Assembly: GCF_004005815.1 (NCBI RefSeq)
Contig: NZ_SACK01000001.1
Coordinates: 62,001-126,000, forward strand
Direction of reading: 5' to 3'
DNA: 64,000 nucleotides
DNA from: Mucilaginibacter limnophilus
GTDB taxonomy: Bacteria > Bacteroidota > Bacteroidia > Sphingobacteriales > Sphingobacteriaceae
Shown here: in pieces, positions 34,615-44,011 of the stretch
Numbering within the stretch: position 1 is the stretch's first letter
Layout: the number at the start of each line of letters is the position of its first letter
Translations under genes and position numbers: made by a program
Notes under the pieces: generated by a model
What the model was told of the DNA's origin: nothing
Database searches by the model: none
The model's input: the letters and a program-made list of their open reading frames with translations, nothing else

Positions 34615-37600
34615 ATGAAAAGAAGATTTACGTTCTTTTTCTTCTTGACTTGTTTGTTTTTTGTGCCAGTACTTTTGCATGCACAGGATATACAGGTTAA
34701 GGGGAAAGTAATTTCAAAAGATGATAACCTGCCTTTACCTGGTGTATCGGTAGTTGTCAAGGGTACCACCCGGGGTACAGTTACCGGGCCTAATGGTGAC
34801 TTCAGCATTGCAGCCCCTGCTGGTGCTACACTTGAGTTTACTCAGATCGGTATGAACCCCGTTTCTGTTGCCGTGGTAAACACAAATCCGCTAACAATTT
34901 CGATGGTTTCCAACACTGCTACCCTGAGTGAGGTAGTAGTAGTGGGTTATGGTGTTCAAAAAAAGAAGGTGGTTACCGGCGCAATTTCAAGCGTGAAAGC
35001 TTCACAATTGGAATCGCAGCCTATTACACGCGTTGAACAAGCCCTGCAGGGCCGCGTTTCTGGTGTAACTATTGCTGCTAACAACGGCCAGCCTGGTGAA
35101 GCAGCTTCTGTACGTATCCGTGGCCTTAGTAGTTTTACTGCTAATGATCCGCTTTGGGTAGTTGACGGTATAGTGGTTGATAACGGTGGTATCAGCTACC
35201 TTAATGCATCGGACATTGAATCTATCGATGTGCTGAAAGATGCGGCTTCGCAGGCTATTTATGGTACACGGGCATCAAACGGTGTTATTTTAGTTACCAC
35301 CAAAAAGGGTAAAGCCGGAAGCTTGCAGCTAAACTATAACGGTTTTTACGGAACTTCGGCACCGGCAAGAAAACTGAACTTGCTAAACGCTACTCAATAT
35401 GCGGTATTGCGTAACGAGGCGGCCGCAGCTGATGGCAACGCCTTGCCTTATGCCAATCCGATGTCATACGGTGAAGGTACCGACTGGCAGGAGGCTATCT
35501 TTAATAACAGCGCAAAACGTCAAAACCACGAGATCAGCCTTGCCGGTGGCGGTGAAAAATCAACATTTTACAGCTCATTCGGCTATTTAGATCAGGAAGG
35601 TATCGTAGCTACAGATATATCCAGATACAAAAGGATCAACTTCCGCTTAAATTCAACACATAAAGTATTTAAAAACTTTACTATAGGCCAAAACTTGGGT
35701 TATGCCTATAACAAAACCATGGGACTGGGTAATACAAATAGCGAATTTGGCGGTCCGTTAGCATCAGCAATACATCTTGATCCTATAACCCCGCTTGTTG
35801 AAACCGACCCTACAAAAGCCGCTGCCTATGATGCGCGTGCAAGGCGTAATGCAGAAGGTTTCCCTTACGGAATCTCATCGGTTGTTGGGCAGGAAATGAC
35901 CAATCCGTTAGCCTATATATCTACCAGGTTAGGTAACCATAGCTGGGGACATAACTTTGTTGGCAACGTTTATGCTGAACTGGAAATTATCCCGAATTTA
36001 AAAGTACGATCAACGTTTGGTGGCAAAATGGCTTTTTGGGGAGCAGAGAGCTTTACACCCGAGTATTATCTGAATAGCTCGAACATTAATACAATGAATC
36101 AGTTGTACCGTGAGAGCAACAGGAGGGTTGACTGGAACATATCAAACACCATCAGCTATAACAGAAGCTTCGATAAACATAATGTTACCTTGCTGTTAGG
36201 TCAGGAGTTTTATCAGGATGGTAGCTCACATGGTCAGTATGTAAGATACGACGGTATTCCGGCCACTACTTATGAGCAGGCGTCATTTAACTATAGCGTA
36301 CCTAATACCCAGCGTGCAAGCGGTGCAAGCGACGGGCAATACCATCGTGTAGCATCATTATTTGCACGTTTAAATTATAACTTTCAGGAAAAATATCTTT
36401 TGGAAGGTGTTATACGCCGTGACGGTTCAACCCGCTTTGGCGCTAATAACCAGTATGGTATATTCCCTTCATTCGGTGCGGGCTGGGTACCTACCATGGA
36501 AGATTTCTGGCCAAAGAATGATGTAGTTGACTTTCTGAAGATACGCGGATCATACGGTATTGTTGGTAATGATAATATCGGTGATTTTACTTATATCTCA
36601 ACCATCGGTAGCGGACGTAATGCCGCTATTGGTACCGACTCATATGAAATAGGCTATAGCCCTAACGCCCCGGCCAACCCCGACCTGCGCTGGGAAGAAA
36701 CCCGTTCGGCCAACATTGGTTTTGAGGCTACTATTCTGCACAACATCAGGTTCAATTTCGATTGGTTTAACAAAAAAACTAATGGTATCCTGCAATATCC
36801 GCGCATACCGGCTTATGTTGGTGCAATATCAAACCCTGCAGCAAACGTTGCTGATATGGAAAACCAGGGCTTTGAGTTTGAGTTAGGCTGGAATAAAACC
36901 ATCAATGATGTTAAACTTGATATCAATGGCAACTTCTCTACCCTGAAAAATAAAGTAACCTTTTTACAGGAAGGCATAAGCTTTATTAACGGTGATGTTG
37001 GTTTCCAAAATCTTCAGTATGGTGTTACACGTACTATGGTTGGCGAATCATTTAACTCATACTATGGCTTTAAAGAACTTGGCATATTCCAAACTCAGGA
37101 AGAAATAGATCAGTACACCGGTGCTAAAGGTAGAATTCAACCAAACGCAAAACCAGGCGACTTTAAATGGAAAGATGTTGACGGAGATGGTGACATAGAT
37201 GAGAATGACCGTGAGGTACTTGGAACATCGTTGCCTAAATATACTTATGGTATAAATGTAAACGTTGCCTGGAAAAACTTCGACCTGGCAGCATTTGGAC
37301 AGGGCGCGGGTGGCAACATGATATTCAGCGGTTTGCGTAGGTTTGGTATCACCGCAGCCAATTACCAAACAGAGGCTTTAGGCCGTTGGACAGGTCCGGG
37401 TACATCAAATACATATCCAAGATTGTCTGAGTCTGATCCAAATTACAACTTCCGTAACCCATCAGATTTTTACCTGCAGGATGGCGATTACTTCAGGATA
37501 AAAACACTGCAAATAGGATATACATTCCCCAAAGCGCTTATTTCAAAAGCAAAATTATCACGCTTAAGAATTTATGTTATGAGCGAGAACCTGGTAACCT

Positions 37601-37713
37601 TTACCAAATATACCGGTTATGATCCTGAGATCGGGGGCAACGTGTTTAGTATCGACCGTGGTGTTTATCCGCAGGCACGCTCATTTTTTGTAGGTGTTAA
37701 CGTTGGACTATAA
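34615..37713 (+). CDS. SusC/RagA-type TonB-dependent transporter of PUL 2
   Basis: The 1032-residue transporter has a signal peptide ending LHAQD. A CarboxypepD_reg domain follows (VKGKVISKDDNLPLPGVSVV), then SEVVVVGYGVQKKK, plug residues around TANDPLWVVDG and the SusC signature VLKDAASQAIYGTRASNG. A barrel follows, with a late calcium-type loop DVDGDGDIDENDRE. It should import glucan oligosaccharides. The SusD gene starts 11 bp after its stop. The start codon follows an AT-rich leader downstream of the TGTA repeat array. Confidence 0.95.
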   Translation: MKRRFTFFFFLTCLFFVPVLLHAQDIQVKGKVISKDDNLPLPGVSVVVKGTTRGTVTGPNGDFSIAAPAGATLEFTQIGMNPVSVAVVNTNPLTISMVSNTATLSEVVVVGYGVQKKKVVTGAISSVKASQLESQPITRVEQALQGRVSGVTIAANNGQPGEAASVRIRGLSSFTANDPLWVVDGIVVDNGGISYLNASDIESIDVLKDAASQAIYGTRASNGVILVTTKKGKAGSLQLNYNGFYGTSAPARKLNLLNATQYAVLRNEAAAADGNALPYANPMSYGEGTDWQEAIFNNSAKRQNHEISLAGGGEKSTFYSSFGYLDQEGIVATDISRYKRINFRLNSTHKVFKNFTIGQNLGYAYNKTMGLGNTNSEFGGPLASAIHLDPITPLVETDPTKAAAYDARARRNAEGFPYGISSVVGQEMTNPLAYISTRLGNHSWGHNFVGNVYAELEIIPNLKVRSTFGGKMAFWGAESFTPEYYLNSSNINTMNQLYRESNRRVDWNISNTISYNRSFDKHNVTLLLGQEFYQDGSSHGQYVRYDGIPATTYEQASFNYSVPNTQRASGASDGQYHRVASLFARLNYNFQEKYLLEGVIRRDGSTRFGANNQYGIFPSFGAGWVPTMEDFWPKNDVVDFLKIRGSYGIVGNDNIGDFTYISTIGSGRNAAIGTDSYEIGYSPNAPANPDLRWEETRSANIGFEATILHNIRFNFDWFNKKTNGILQYPRIPAYVGAISNPAANVADMENQGFEFELGWNKTINDVKLDINGNFSTLKNKVTFLQEGISFINGDVGFQNLQYGVTRTMVGESFNSYYGFKELGIFQTQEEIDQYTGAKGRIQPNAKPGDFKWKDVDGDGDIDENDREVLGTSLPKYTYGINVNVAWKNFDLAAFGQGAGGNMIFSGLRRFGITAANYQTEALGRWTGPGTSNTYPRLSESDPNYNFRNPSDFYLQDGDYFRIKTLQIGYTFPKALISKAKLSRLRIYVMSENLVTFTKYTGYDPEIGGNVFSIDRGVYPQARSFFVGVNVGL

Positions 37714-37724
37714 TTATTACAATA

Positions 37725-39266
37725 ATGAAAAGATATATAAAATATTTAGTAGCTGTGGCGGTATCAGGTGTGATGCTCAGCTCATGTAAGAAATTTCTGG
37801 AAATACAACCAAAGGGTGTTGACCTGGAATCGAATTATTACCAGAATGAAGACCAAATGTACAAAGGCCTTGTGGCTATATATGATGTTGTGGCCTGGCA
37901 GGGTGGTATTTTAACCAATAAAGAAGGTGTAGCTATGGCCGCTTCAGACGACCATTATGGTGGCGGTGAAGGTTCGGGTGATATGAACTTTGTAAACATG
38001 GATAAGTTTACCCTAACCCCGGCCACCGGTCCGCAGGAAGACTTATGGTCGCGTGGATTTTCAGGTGTTTTCAGGGCGAATATTCTTATAGAAAAGGCAC
38101 CTGCCGCGCAAATGGATGAAAACGTAAAAGCGCGTATGGTTGCTGAGGCAAAAGCGCTGAGGGCTTATTTCTATTTCGATTTGGTAAGATGGTTTAAAAA
38201 CATTCCATTGTACACTACCAATATTACTACAAGCGAAATGTATAATGTTACGCAGGCGCCGCCTGCTGATGTTTATGCGCAGATAGAAGCCGACTTAAAA
38301 GACGCGATTGCTGAACCAAACCTGCCTAATACAGTACCTGCTGCTACCGAAGGCGGACGCTTCACAAAAGGTACCGTACATGCTTTGTTGGGTAAAGTTT
38401 ACCTGTGGGAAGAAAAATGGGCTGAAGCCGCTGCTGAGTTTGCAGAAGTAAACGGTTCAACACCCGGCCAGCAAAACCCAACTTACGGTTACAAATTGCT
38501 TGATGATTATGGCGACCTGTTTTCAGGTGATGTGGCAAATAAATTTAATTCGGAGTCGATACTTGAAATTTTTCACACAACACTTTCAGCAGGCAGCTGG
38601 GGTGGTGGTGGCGTTGCCGCAACTGAAGGTAATATTATGAACATTATGGCCGGCCCACGTGGATATACTACTAAAACAGCTGGTGCGCCTGACTACTATA
38701 GCGGATGGAGCTACTGGCCGGTTACAAAAAGCCTGTTTGACGCTATTCACTTTGACCCACGTTACAAATGGACTATTGCAAACCTTGACAGCCTTAAAGC
38801 AAATGGTATTGCCGATTATACTCCGGGTGCGCAAAATACCGGCTATTTTATTGCAAAATGGGTAGCACGTTATTCTAACCTGCCAACCGGCGCCGGCGAC
38901 CGTGACCTGAACTGGGGTCAAAATTATTACGATATCCGTTTGGCTGATACCTACCTTATGGAAGCTGAAGCCATTGTACGTGGTGGTGGCGACATGACCC
39001 GTGCGGCAGCACTTATCAACGCGGTAAGGGCCCGTGTAGGCCTTGGTCCGGTAGCAGCAACCATGGACAATATTAAACGTGAGCGCCGCCTTGAACTGGC
39101 AGGCGAGGGCCAGCGCTGGTTTGACCTGGTACGTTGGGGTGATGCTGCCCAGGTGTTAGCATCTGAAGGGTTTGTTGCAGGTAAAAACGAAATATTGCCT
39201 ATTCCGCTACGCGAAATGGATAACACCAAAATAGAGCAGAGTAAAGAATGGGGTGGTACAAAATAA
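37725..39266 (+). CDS. SusD/RagB-type surface glycan-binding lipoprotein of PUL 2
   Basis: The 513-residue protein has a lipoprotein signal MLSSC (Cys21). SusD marks include AEAKALRAYFYFDLVRWFKN, KGTVHALLGKVYLWEEKW, the LINAVRARVGL segment and IKRERRLELAGEGQRWFDLV near the end, with LPIPLREMD at the C-terminus. A glycine-rich loop near residue 290 (GSWGGGGVAATEG) may border the glycan site. It forms the lid of the SusC transporter encoded before it. The next gene, a PKD lipoprotein, starts 12 bp later. Confidence 0.95.
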   Translation: MKRYIKYLVAVAVSGVMLSSCKKFLEIQPKGVDLESNYYQNEDQMYKGLVAIYDVVAWQGGILTNKEGVAMAASDDHYGGGEGSGDMNFVNMDKFTLTPATGPQEDLWSRGFSGVFRANILIEKAPAAQMDENVKARMVAEAKALRAYFYFDLVRWFKNIPLYTTNITTSEMYNVTQAPPADVYAQIEADLKDAIAEPNLPNTVPAATEGGRFTKGTVHALLGKVYLWEEKWAEAAAEFAEVNGSTPGQQNPTYGYKLLDDYGDLFSGDVANKFNSESILEIFHTTLSAGSWGGGGVAATEGNIMNIMAGPRGYTTKTAGAPDYYSGWSYWPVTKSLFDAIHFDPRYKWTIANLDSLKANGIADYTPGAQNTGYFIAKWVARYSNLPTGAGDRDLNWGQNYYDIRLADTYLMEAEAIVRGGGDMTRAAALINAVRARVGLGPVAATMDNIKRERRLELAGEGQRWFDLVRWGDAAQVLASEGFVAGKNEILPIPLREMDNTKIEQSKEWGGTK

Positions 39267-39278
39267 TTAAGGCATATC

Positions 39279-40142
39279 ATGAAATTAAATAAAGGTATAG
39301 CTGTTGCTGCAGCAGCAATAGCATTAACATCAGCAATATTGTATGGGTGTAAACCCGAAGAAGTAGGCGCGGGTAATGGTCTTGAAGCTAACAACCTTTC
39401 CGCTGATTTTACTATAACACCAGTTGCAGGCAAATCAAATACTTATGCCCTTAAAGCTAATGAAACTGGTGTTTTAGGGGTGAAATGGGATTTGGGTGAT
39501 GGTGCAGGATCTTCACCGGGTAAAGCTATTGACACAGCGTTTTTCCCCGATGCAGGGACCTATAATATCACACTAACGACAATAGGAGTAGGGGGCGCAC
39601 AAAAAACAACTTCAAAAGAAGTAGTGGTTGAAACTTCAGACCCGGTGCGTGGTAACCTGATAAAAGGCGGCAAAATGCAGCCCGGCGATCAGGCCGAGTG
39701 GACAACACTAAATATTAGCGCTACCCCATTAACGCTTACCTACGAAGATAACAAACTAACTTTTAGTGGCGGCAATGGCAGCCATACCGGTATTTACCAG
39801 GCTGTGCAAGTTGAAGCTAACAGGCAGTATAAAGTTGATATGGCCGTATCAGGCAGCGGCGCAACTGATGTTTGGTTTGAAGTATATGTAGGTCAGGCAG
39901 CGCCTGTACAAGGCGCCGATTACAATGATGGCGGTACGCGCCTTGGGCTTAACACCTGGGCCGGTTGTGGTAAAACGCCTTTCAGCGGTAAACTTTCGGC
40001 CATCTCATGCTCGGGCAACGGTGGCGGTGTGGTATCATTCCCTAACAGCGGTACAGCTTATGTGGTGATACGCACAGGCGGGGCTAATTTCGGTACTACC
40101 GGTATCTCAATAACAAATGTTGAATTAAGGCCGGTAAATTAA
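39279..40142 (+). CDS. PKD-domain surface glycan-binding lipoprotein (SGBP-B position)
   Basis: The 287-residue lipoprotein (LYGC, Cys24) has a PKD fold at about 40-118: VLGVKWDLGDGAGSSPGKA and FFPDAGTYNITLTT. A second beta-sandwich follows at 120-287 that resembles a CBM4/9-like domain (GNLIKGGKMQPGD, ANRQYKVDMAVSG, VVIRTGG and a closing ISITNVELRPV). There are no catalytic residues to identify. Lipoproteins directly after susD are commonly surface glycan-binding proteins, and an Ig/PKD stalk with a terminal binding domain fits. A terminator-like hairpin lies 14 bp past its stop. Confidence 0.8.
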   Translation: MKLNKGIAVAAAAIALTSAILYGCKPEEVGAGNGLEANNLSADFTITPVAGKSNTYALKANETGVLGVKWDLGDGAGSSPGKAIDTAFFPDAGTYNITLTTIGVGGAQKTTSKEVVVETSDPVRGNLIKGGKMQPGDQAEWTTLNISATPLTLTYEDNKLTFSGGNGSHTGIYQAVQVEANRQYKVDMAVSGSGATDVWFEVYVGQAAPVQGADYNDGGTRLGLNTWAGCGKTPFSGKLSAISCSGNGGGVVSFPNSGTAYVVIRTGGANFGTTGISITNVELRPVN

Positions 40143-40155
40143 TAATTGTTGCTAT

Positions 40156-40187
40156 CACCCCTGCTGTAACGGCAGGGGTGGTTTTTT
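40156..40187 (+). terminator. Terminator hairpin between the PUL 2 binding genes and enzymes
   Basis: CACCCCTGC at 40156-40164 and GCAGGGGTG at 40172-40180 form a perfect 9-bp GC-rich stem with a 7-nt loop, followed by T6. It has full intrinsic-terminator form inside the operon, 6 bp before the GH16 ATG. Partial read-through would give lower enzyme than transporter expression. It parallels the hairpin after susD in PUL 1. Confidence 0.8.
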
Positions 40188-40192
40188 ATCTG

Positions 40193-41056
40193 ATGAGAAC
40201 ATACGCTATGCTACATAAGTTGCTGCTTTTTTCGTTCACACTTGCCATGCTTTCGTGCTCAAAAAAAGCAGAAGAGAAAAAGACGATTTTTACTCCACCC
40301 AAGCTTGTTGATAAAAATTGGGAGTTTGAAACTAACCCTGTTTGGGCCGATGAATTTGATTATACAGGCTTACCCAATGCCACGAAATGGGATTATGATA
40401 CAGGCGGAAGTGGTTGGGGTAATAACGAGTTGCAAAACTATACCAACCGTTTAGACAATGCCAGCGTTGCAGATGGTAAGCTGACCATCACCGCTAAAAT
40501 TGAAAACCTGGGTGGCAGACAGTACACCTCAGCACGTGTGGTAAGCCGCGGCAAAGGCGATTTTTTATACGGACGTTTTGAAATAAAGGCTAAGCTTCCG
40601 TCAGGAAAAGGTACCTGGCCCGCAATTTGGATGCTGCCTACCGACCGTGCTTACGGCGACTGGCCCAAATCAGGCGAGATAGATATTATGGAACATGTAG
40701 GGTACGACCCGAACGTAATCCATTTCAGCACGCACACCGAAGCTTATTATTTTAAGATCAACACACAAAAAACGGCTACTAAAAGGATAGCTACAGCTAC
40801 TACCGACTTCCATGTGTACCGGGTTGACTGGACGCCTTATGCCATACGCGGGTTTATTGATGGTGTAAAATATTTCGAATTTGTAAACGAAGGCAAAGGC
40901 TATACTGTTTGGCCGTTTGACAAACCTTTTCACCTGCTGCTTAACGTAGCCGTAGGCGGCGACTGGGGCGGCGCACAGGGCGTTGATAACAGTACTTTCC
41001 CGAATGCTATGGAAGTTGATTATGTGCGTGTATATAAAATGATAGAAAAACCATGA
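40193..41056 (+). CDS. GH16 beta-glucanase lipoprotein (laminarinase-like)
   Basis: From the ATG at 40193 the protein has 287 residues and a lipoprotein signal AMLSC (Cys22); an ATG at 40208 is also plausible. The GH16 active strand is GEIDIMEHVG, with nucleophile Glu162, Asp164 and acid/base Glu167, the EIDxxE form without the kappa-carrageenase or agarase changes. Aromatic residues NYTNRLDN, WPAIWMLP and HLLLNVAVGGDWGG are typical of laminarinases and related beta-1,3-glucanases. It is probably a surface endo-beta-1,3(4)-glucanase making the first cuts. Its stop overlaps the next start (ATGA). Confidence 0.88.
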   Translation: MRTYAMLHKLLLFSFTLAMLSCSKKAEEKKTIFTPPKLVDKNWEFETNPVWADEFDYTGLPNATKWDYDTGGSGWGNNELQNYTNRLDNASVADGKLTITAKIENLGGRQYTSARVVSRGKGDFLYGRFEIKAKLPSGKGTWPAIWMLPTDRAYGDWPKSGEIDIMEHVGYDPNVIHFSTHTEAYYFKINTQKTATKRIATATTDFHVYRVDWTPYAIRGFIDGVKYFEFVNEGKGYTVWPFDKPFHLLLNVAVGGDWGGAQGVDNSTFPNAMEVDYVRVYKMIEKP

Positions 41057-42534
41057 TGTTTAAACGAGTAATGATACAAGGAAAGATATTATTGTTTACC
41101 GCAGCTGTATTATCGGCGCTTAGCCCGATATCCGGTTGTAGTAAAAAAGATTCAAGCGGCGGAGGACAGGTTAACCCACCACCACCTGATGACAGCGGCC
41201 CCTTTAAAACCGATGTAGTGAGCTGGGTTACCAATGGCGATAAAACATCGCTGTTTAAAAAGCAGAATGTGAGCATCATGTTCACATCGCCAAATACACA
41301 ATTTTCAACAATTGAAGTTAATGACGCTACTACTTATCAAACCATTGATGGTTTTGGTTATACCTTAACCGGTGGTAGCGCTACACATATAAACAAGCTG
41401 CAGTCGACCACAAAAGATAACTTGTTAAACGAACTTTTCCGTACCGACAGCACTTATATCGGCGTAAGCTACCTGCGTATCAGCATTGGCGCGTCTGACC
41501 TGAGCGCTCAGCCGTTTACTTATGACGAAGTTACTGCAGGGCAAACAGATGTCAACCTTGATCATTTTACTATTGAAAAAGAACAGGTTGATCTGATCCC
41601 GGTACTGAAAAAAATCATCGCTATTAACCCGGACATTAAAATACTGGGTTCGCCCTGGACAGCGCCTACCTGGATGAAAGATAATAATGCTTTTAAAGGC
41701 GGCAGCTTAAAACCTGAATACTACCAGGCCTATGCCAATTATTTTGTAAAGTATATACAGGCCATGAAAGCAGAAGGTATCGTTATTGATGCCATCACTC
41801 CGCAAAACGAACCTTTGCACGGTGGTAATAATCCAAGCATGGTTATGCAGGCCGCCGAACAGGCCAAGTTTATCAAGGAAAACTTAGGTCCGGCGTTTAA
41901 AGCGGCTAATATCGAAACAAAAATTATTGTGTATGATCATAATGCCGACCGTCCTGATTATCCTATCGCGATATTGGATGACGCACAGGCTAAAACTTTT
42001 GTAGATGGTTCGGCATTTCACCTGTATGGCGGCGACATCAGCGCGCTTACCCAGGTGCACAACGCGCACCCGGACAAGAACGTATATTTCACTGAGCAAT
42101 GGGTAGGCGGTCCTGGCAACTTTGGCGGCGACCTTTCATGGCATACCGAGAACCTGATCATCGGCGCTACACGTAACTGGAGCCGCAACGTTTTGGAATG
42201 GAACCTTGCTGCGGATCCTAACTATCGCCCTTACACCGATGGTGGTTGTAATACCTGCCTTGGCGCGTTAACAGTAAACGGCAATACGGTTAGCCGCAAT
42301 GTGTCATATTACATCATCGCGCAGGCAGCAAAATTTGTAAGGCCGGGATCGATGCGTATTGCCTCAAATCTTGCTGCTAATTTGCCAAATGTTGCCTTTA
42401 AAAATCCGGATGGAAAAAGGGTGCTTATTGTGCTGAATAAAGCAACTACGGCACAGTCATTCAACATAAAGTACAATAATAAAACTGCTACGGCAACGCT
42501 TAACGCGGGTTCGGTAGGTACGTATATTTTCTAA
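41053..42534 (+). CDS. GH30 lipoprotein, beta-1,6-glucanase-like
   Basis: The 493-residue protein has a lipoprotein signal ISGC (Cys29) and a proline-rich linker (QVNPPPPDDSG). The GH30 core begins at QTIDGFGYTLTGGSA. The acid/base is Glu253 (TPQNEPLHG), the nucleophile Glu348 (YFTEQW), and a C-terminal beta domain ends with FVRPGSMRI and SVGTYIF. It is longer at the N-terminus than the next GH30. A surface location and GH30 pairing with GH16 suggest cleavage of beta-1,6-glucan, but GH30 also includes glucosylceramidase and xylanase subfamilies. It overlaps the GH16 stop by 4 bp. Confidence 0.85.
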   Translation: MMFKRVMIQGKILLFTAAVLSALSPISGCSKKDSSGGGQVNPPPPDDSGPFKTDVVSWVTNGDKTSLFKKQNVSIMFTSPNTQFSTIEVNDATTYQTIDGFGYTLTGGSATHINKLQSTTKDNLLNELFRTDSTYIGVSYLRISIGASDLSAQPFTYDEVTAGQTDVNLDHFTIEKEQVDLIPVLKKIIAINPDIKILGSPWTAPTWMKDNNAFKGGSLKPEYYQAYANYFVKYIQAMKAEGIVIDAITPQNEPLHGGNNPSMVMQAAEQAKFIKENLGPAFKAANIETKIIVYDHNADRPDYPIAILDDAQAKTFVDGSAFHLYGGDISALTQVHNAHPDKNVYFTEQWVGGPGNFGGDLSWHTENLIIGATRNWSRNVLEWNLAADPNYRPYTDGGCNTCLGALTVNGNTVSRNVSYYIIAQAAKFVRPGSMRIASNLAANLPNVAFKNPDGKRVLIVLNKATTAQSFNIKYNNKTATATLNAGSVGTYIF

Positions 42535-42544
42535 TTCTATTCTG

Positions 42545-43996
42545 ATGTTAAAAAAACATTCATATAAAGCGCTTGCTTCATCGGTTGTGTTGTCGGTATC
42601 GGCAATGTGCGCCATCGCGCAGAACAAAGCCTATAATGAAGTGACGGTTTACACAACTGCCCAAAACACCGATCAGCGTATAGCGCAAACCGGTAAGCTA
42701 ACCTTTACTGATAAAAAACAGCCGCTTGAAACAGAGATCGCCATTTTTGTTGATCCGCAGCATACCTTTCAAACGGTGATTGGTATTGGTGGCGCATTGA
42801 CTGATGCTTCTGCTGAAACATATTTCAAGCTGCCTAAGGCTGCACAGCAGGAATTTTTGCAGGCTTATTATGATAAAGATAAAGGCATCGGCTATACCTG
42901 GGCGCGTACCAGCATAAACAGCACCGATTTTTCAAGTGATACTTATACCTACGTTAAGGATAACGATGCCGAACTGAAGAGTTTCAATCTTGCTCACGAT
43001 AAAAAGTACAAAATACCTTTTATAAAAGCGGCTACGCAGGCAGCAGGTGGTACTTTGCCGTTATTTGTGAGTCCGTGGAGCCCGCCGGCATGGATGAAAA
43101 CTAATAACAGCATGCTTAAAGGCGGCAAGTTAAAGCCTGAATTCGCTGCTAACTGGGCAAATTATTATGTAAAGTTTATAAAAGGCTATGAGGCGCTTGG
43201 TATACCCATTTTTGGATTAAGCGTGCAAAACGAGCCTATGGCTACGCAAACCTGGGAGTCGTGCATTTACACTGCAGATGAAGAGCGTGACTTTATAAAA
43301 AATCACCTTGGGCCAACACTTGAAAAGAATGGCTTGGGCGATAAAAAGATGATTGCATGGGATCATAACCGCGACCTGGCTTTTCACCGTGCAAGCACCA
43401 TATTAAACGATGCCGACGCCGCAAAATATGTTTGGGGTATTGGCTACCACTGGTACGAAACCTGGACAGGCGCCGGACAAAATTTTCAGAATATCAGACT
43501 GATAAAGGAAACATTTCCGAATATCAACCTTGTTTTTACTGAAGGCTGCGTGGAGAAATTCGATCTGGCAAAAGTGAACGACTGGGCGCTTGGCGAACGT
43601 TACGGCACTTCTTTGGTGAACGACTTTAACAACGGCACAGTAGCATGGACCGACTGGAACATCCTGCTGGACGAAAAAGGCGGGCCTAACCATGTGGGTA
43701 ATTTCTGTTTCGCGCCAATACACGCCGATTTGCGCAGCGGTAAACTTATCTATACCAACAGCTATTATTATCTGGGACATTTCTCGAAATTCGTGCGTCC
43801 GGGAGCTAAACGGGTGGTAAGCTCTGCCAGTCGCGATGTGCTGTCAACCACTGCATTTCAAAATACCGACGGAAGCCTGGCAGTAGTTGTATTGAATACA
43901 TCTGATAAAAGCGTACCATACATGCTGTGGTTAAACGGCAGGGCTGCTGAAACCACCAGTCAGCCACACTCAATTACCACATTAATAGTAAAATAA
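42545..43996 (+). CDS. GH30 enzyme with cleavable signal peptide
   Basis: The 483-residue protein has a signal peptide ending AIAQN with no lipobox. GH30 blocks are VIGIGGALTDASAET, SPWSPPAWMKTN, acid/base Glu230 (SVQNEPMA), and nucleophile Glu333 (VFTEGCVE), with FSKFVRPGAKRV in the side beta domain. It is the second GH30 of the operon but differs widely from the first, so it is probably not a recent duplicate. Periplasmic exo-beta-glucosidase or beta-1,6-glucanase action is likely. The start lies 10 bp after the preceding stop. Confidence 0.85.
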   Translation: MLKKHSYKALASSVVLSVSAMCAIAQNKAYNEVTVYTTAQNTDQRIAQTGKLTFTDKKQPLETEIAIFVDPQHTFQTVIGIGGALTDASAETYFKLPKAAQQEFLQAYYDKDKGIGYTWARTSINSTDFSSDTYTYVKDNDAELKSFNLAHDKKYKIPFIKAATQAAGGTLPLFVSPWSPPAWMKTNNSMLKGGKLKPEFAANWANYYVKFIKGYEALGIPIFGLSVQNEPMATQTWESCIYTADEERDFIKNHLGPTLEKNGLGDKKMIAWDHNRDLAFHRASTILNDADAAKYVWGIGYHWYETWTGAGQNFQNIRLIKETFPNINLVFTEGCVEKFDLAKVNDWALGERYGTSLVNDFNNGTVAWTDWNILLDEKGGPNHVGNFCFAPIHADLRSGKLIYTNSYYYLGHFSKFVRPGAKRVVSSASRDVLSTTAFQNTDGSLAVVVLNTSDKSVPYMLWLNGRAAETTSQPHSITTLIVK

Positions 43997-44011
43997 CACC
44001 CCGAAACAACA

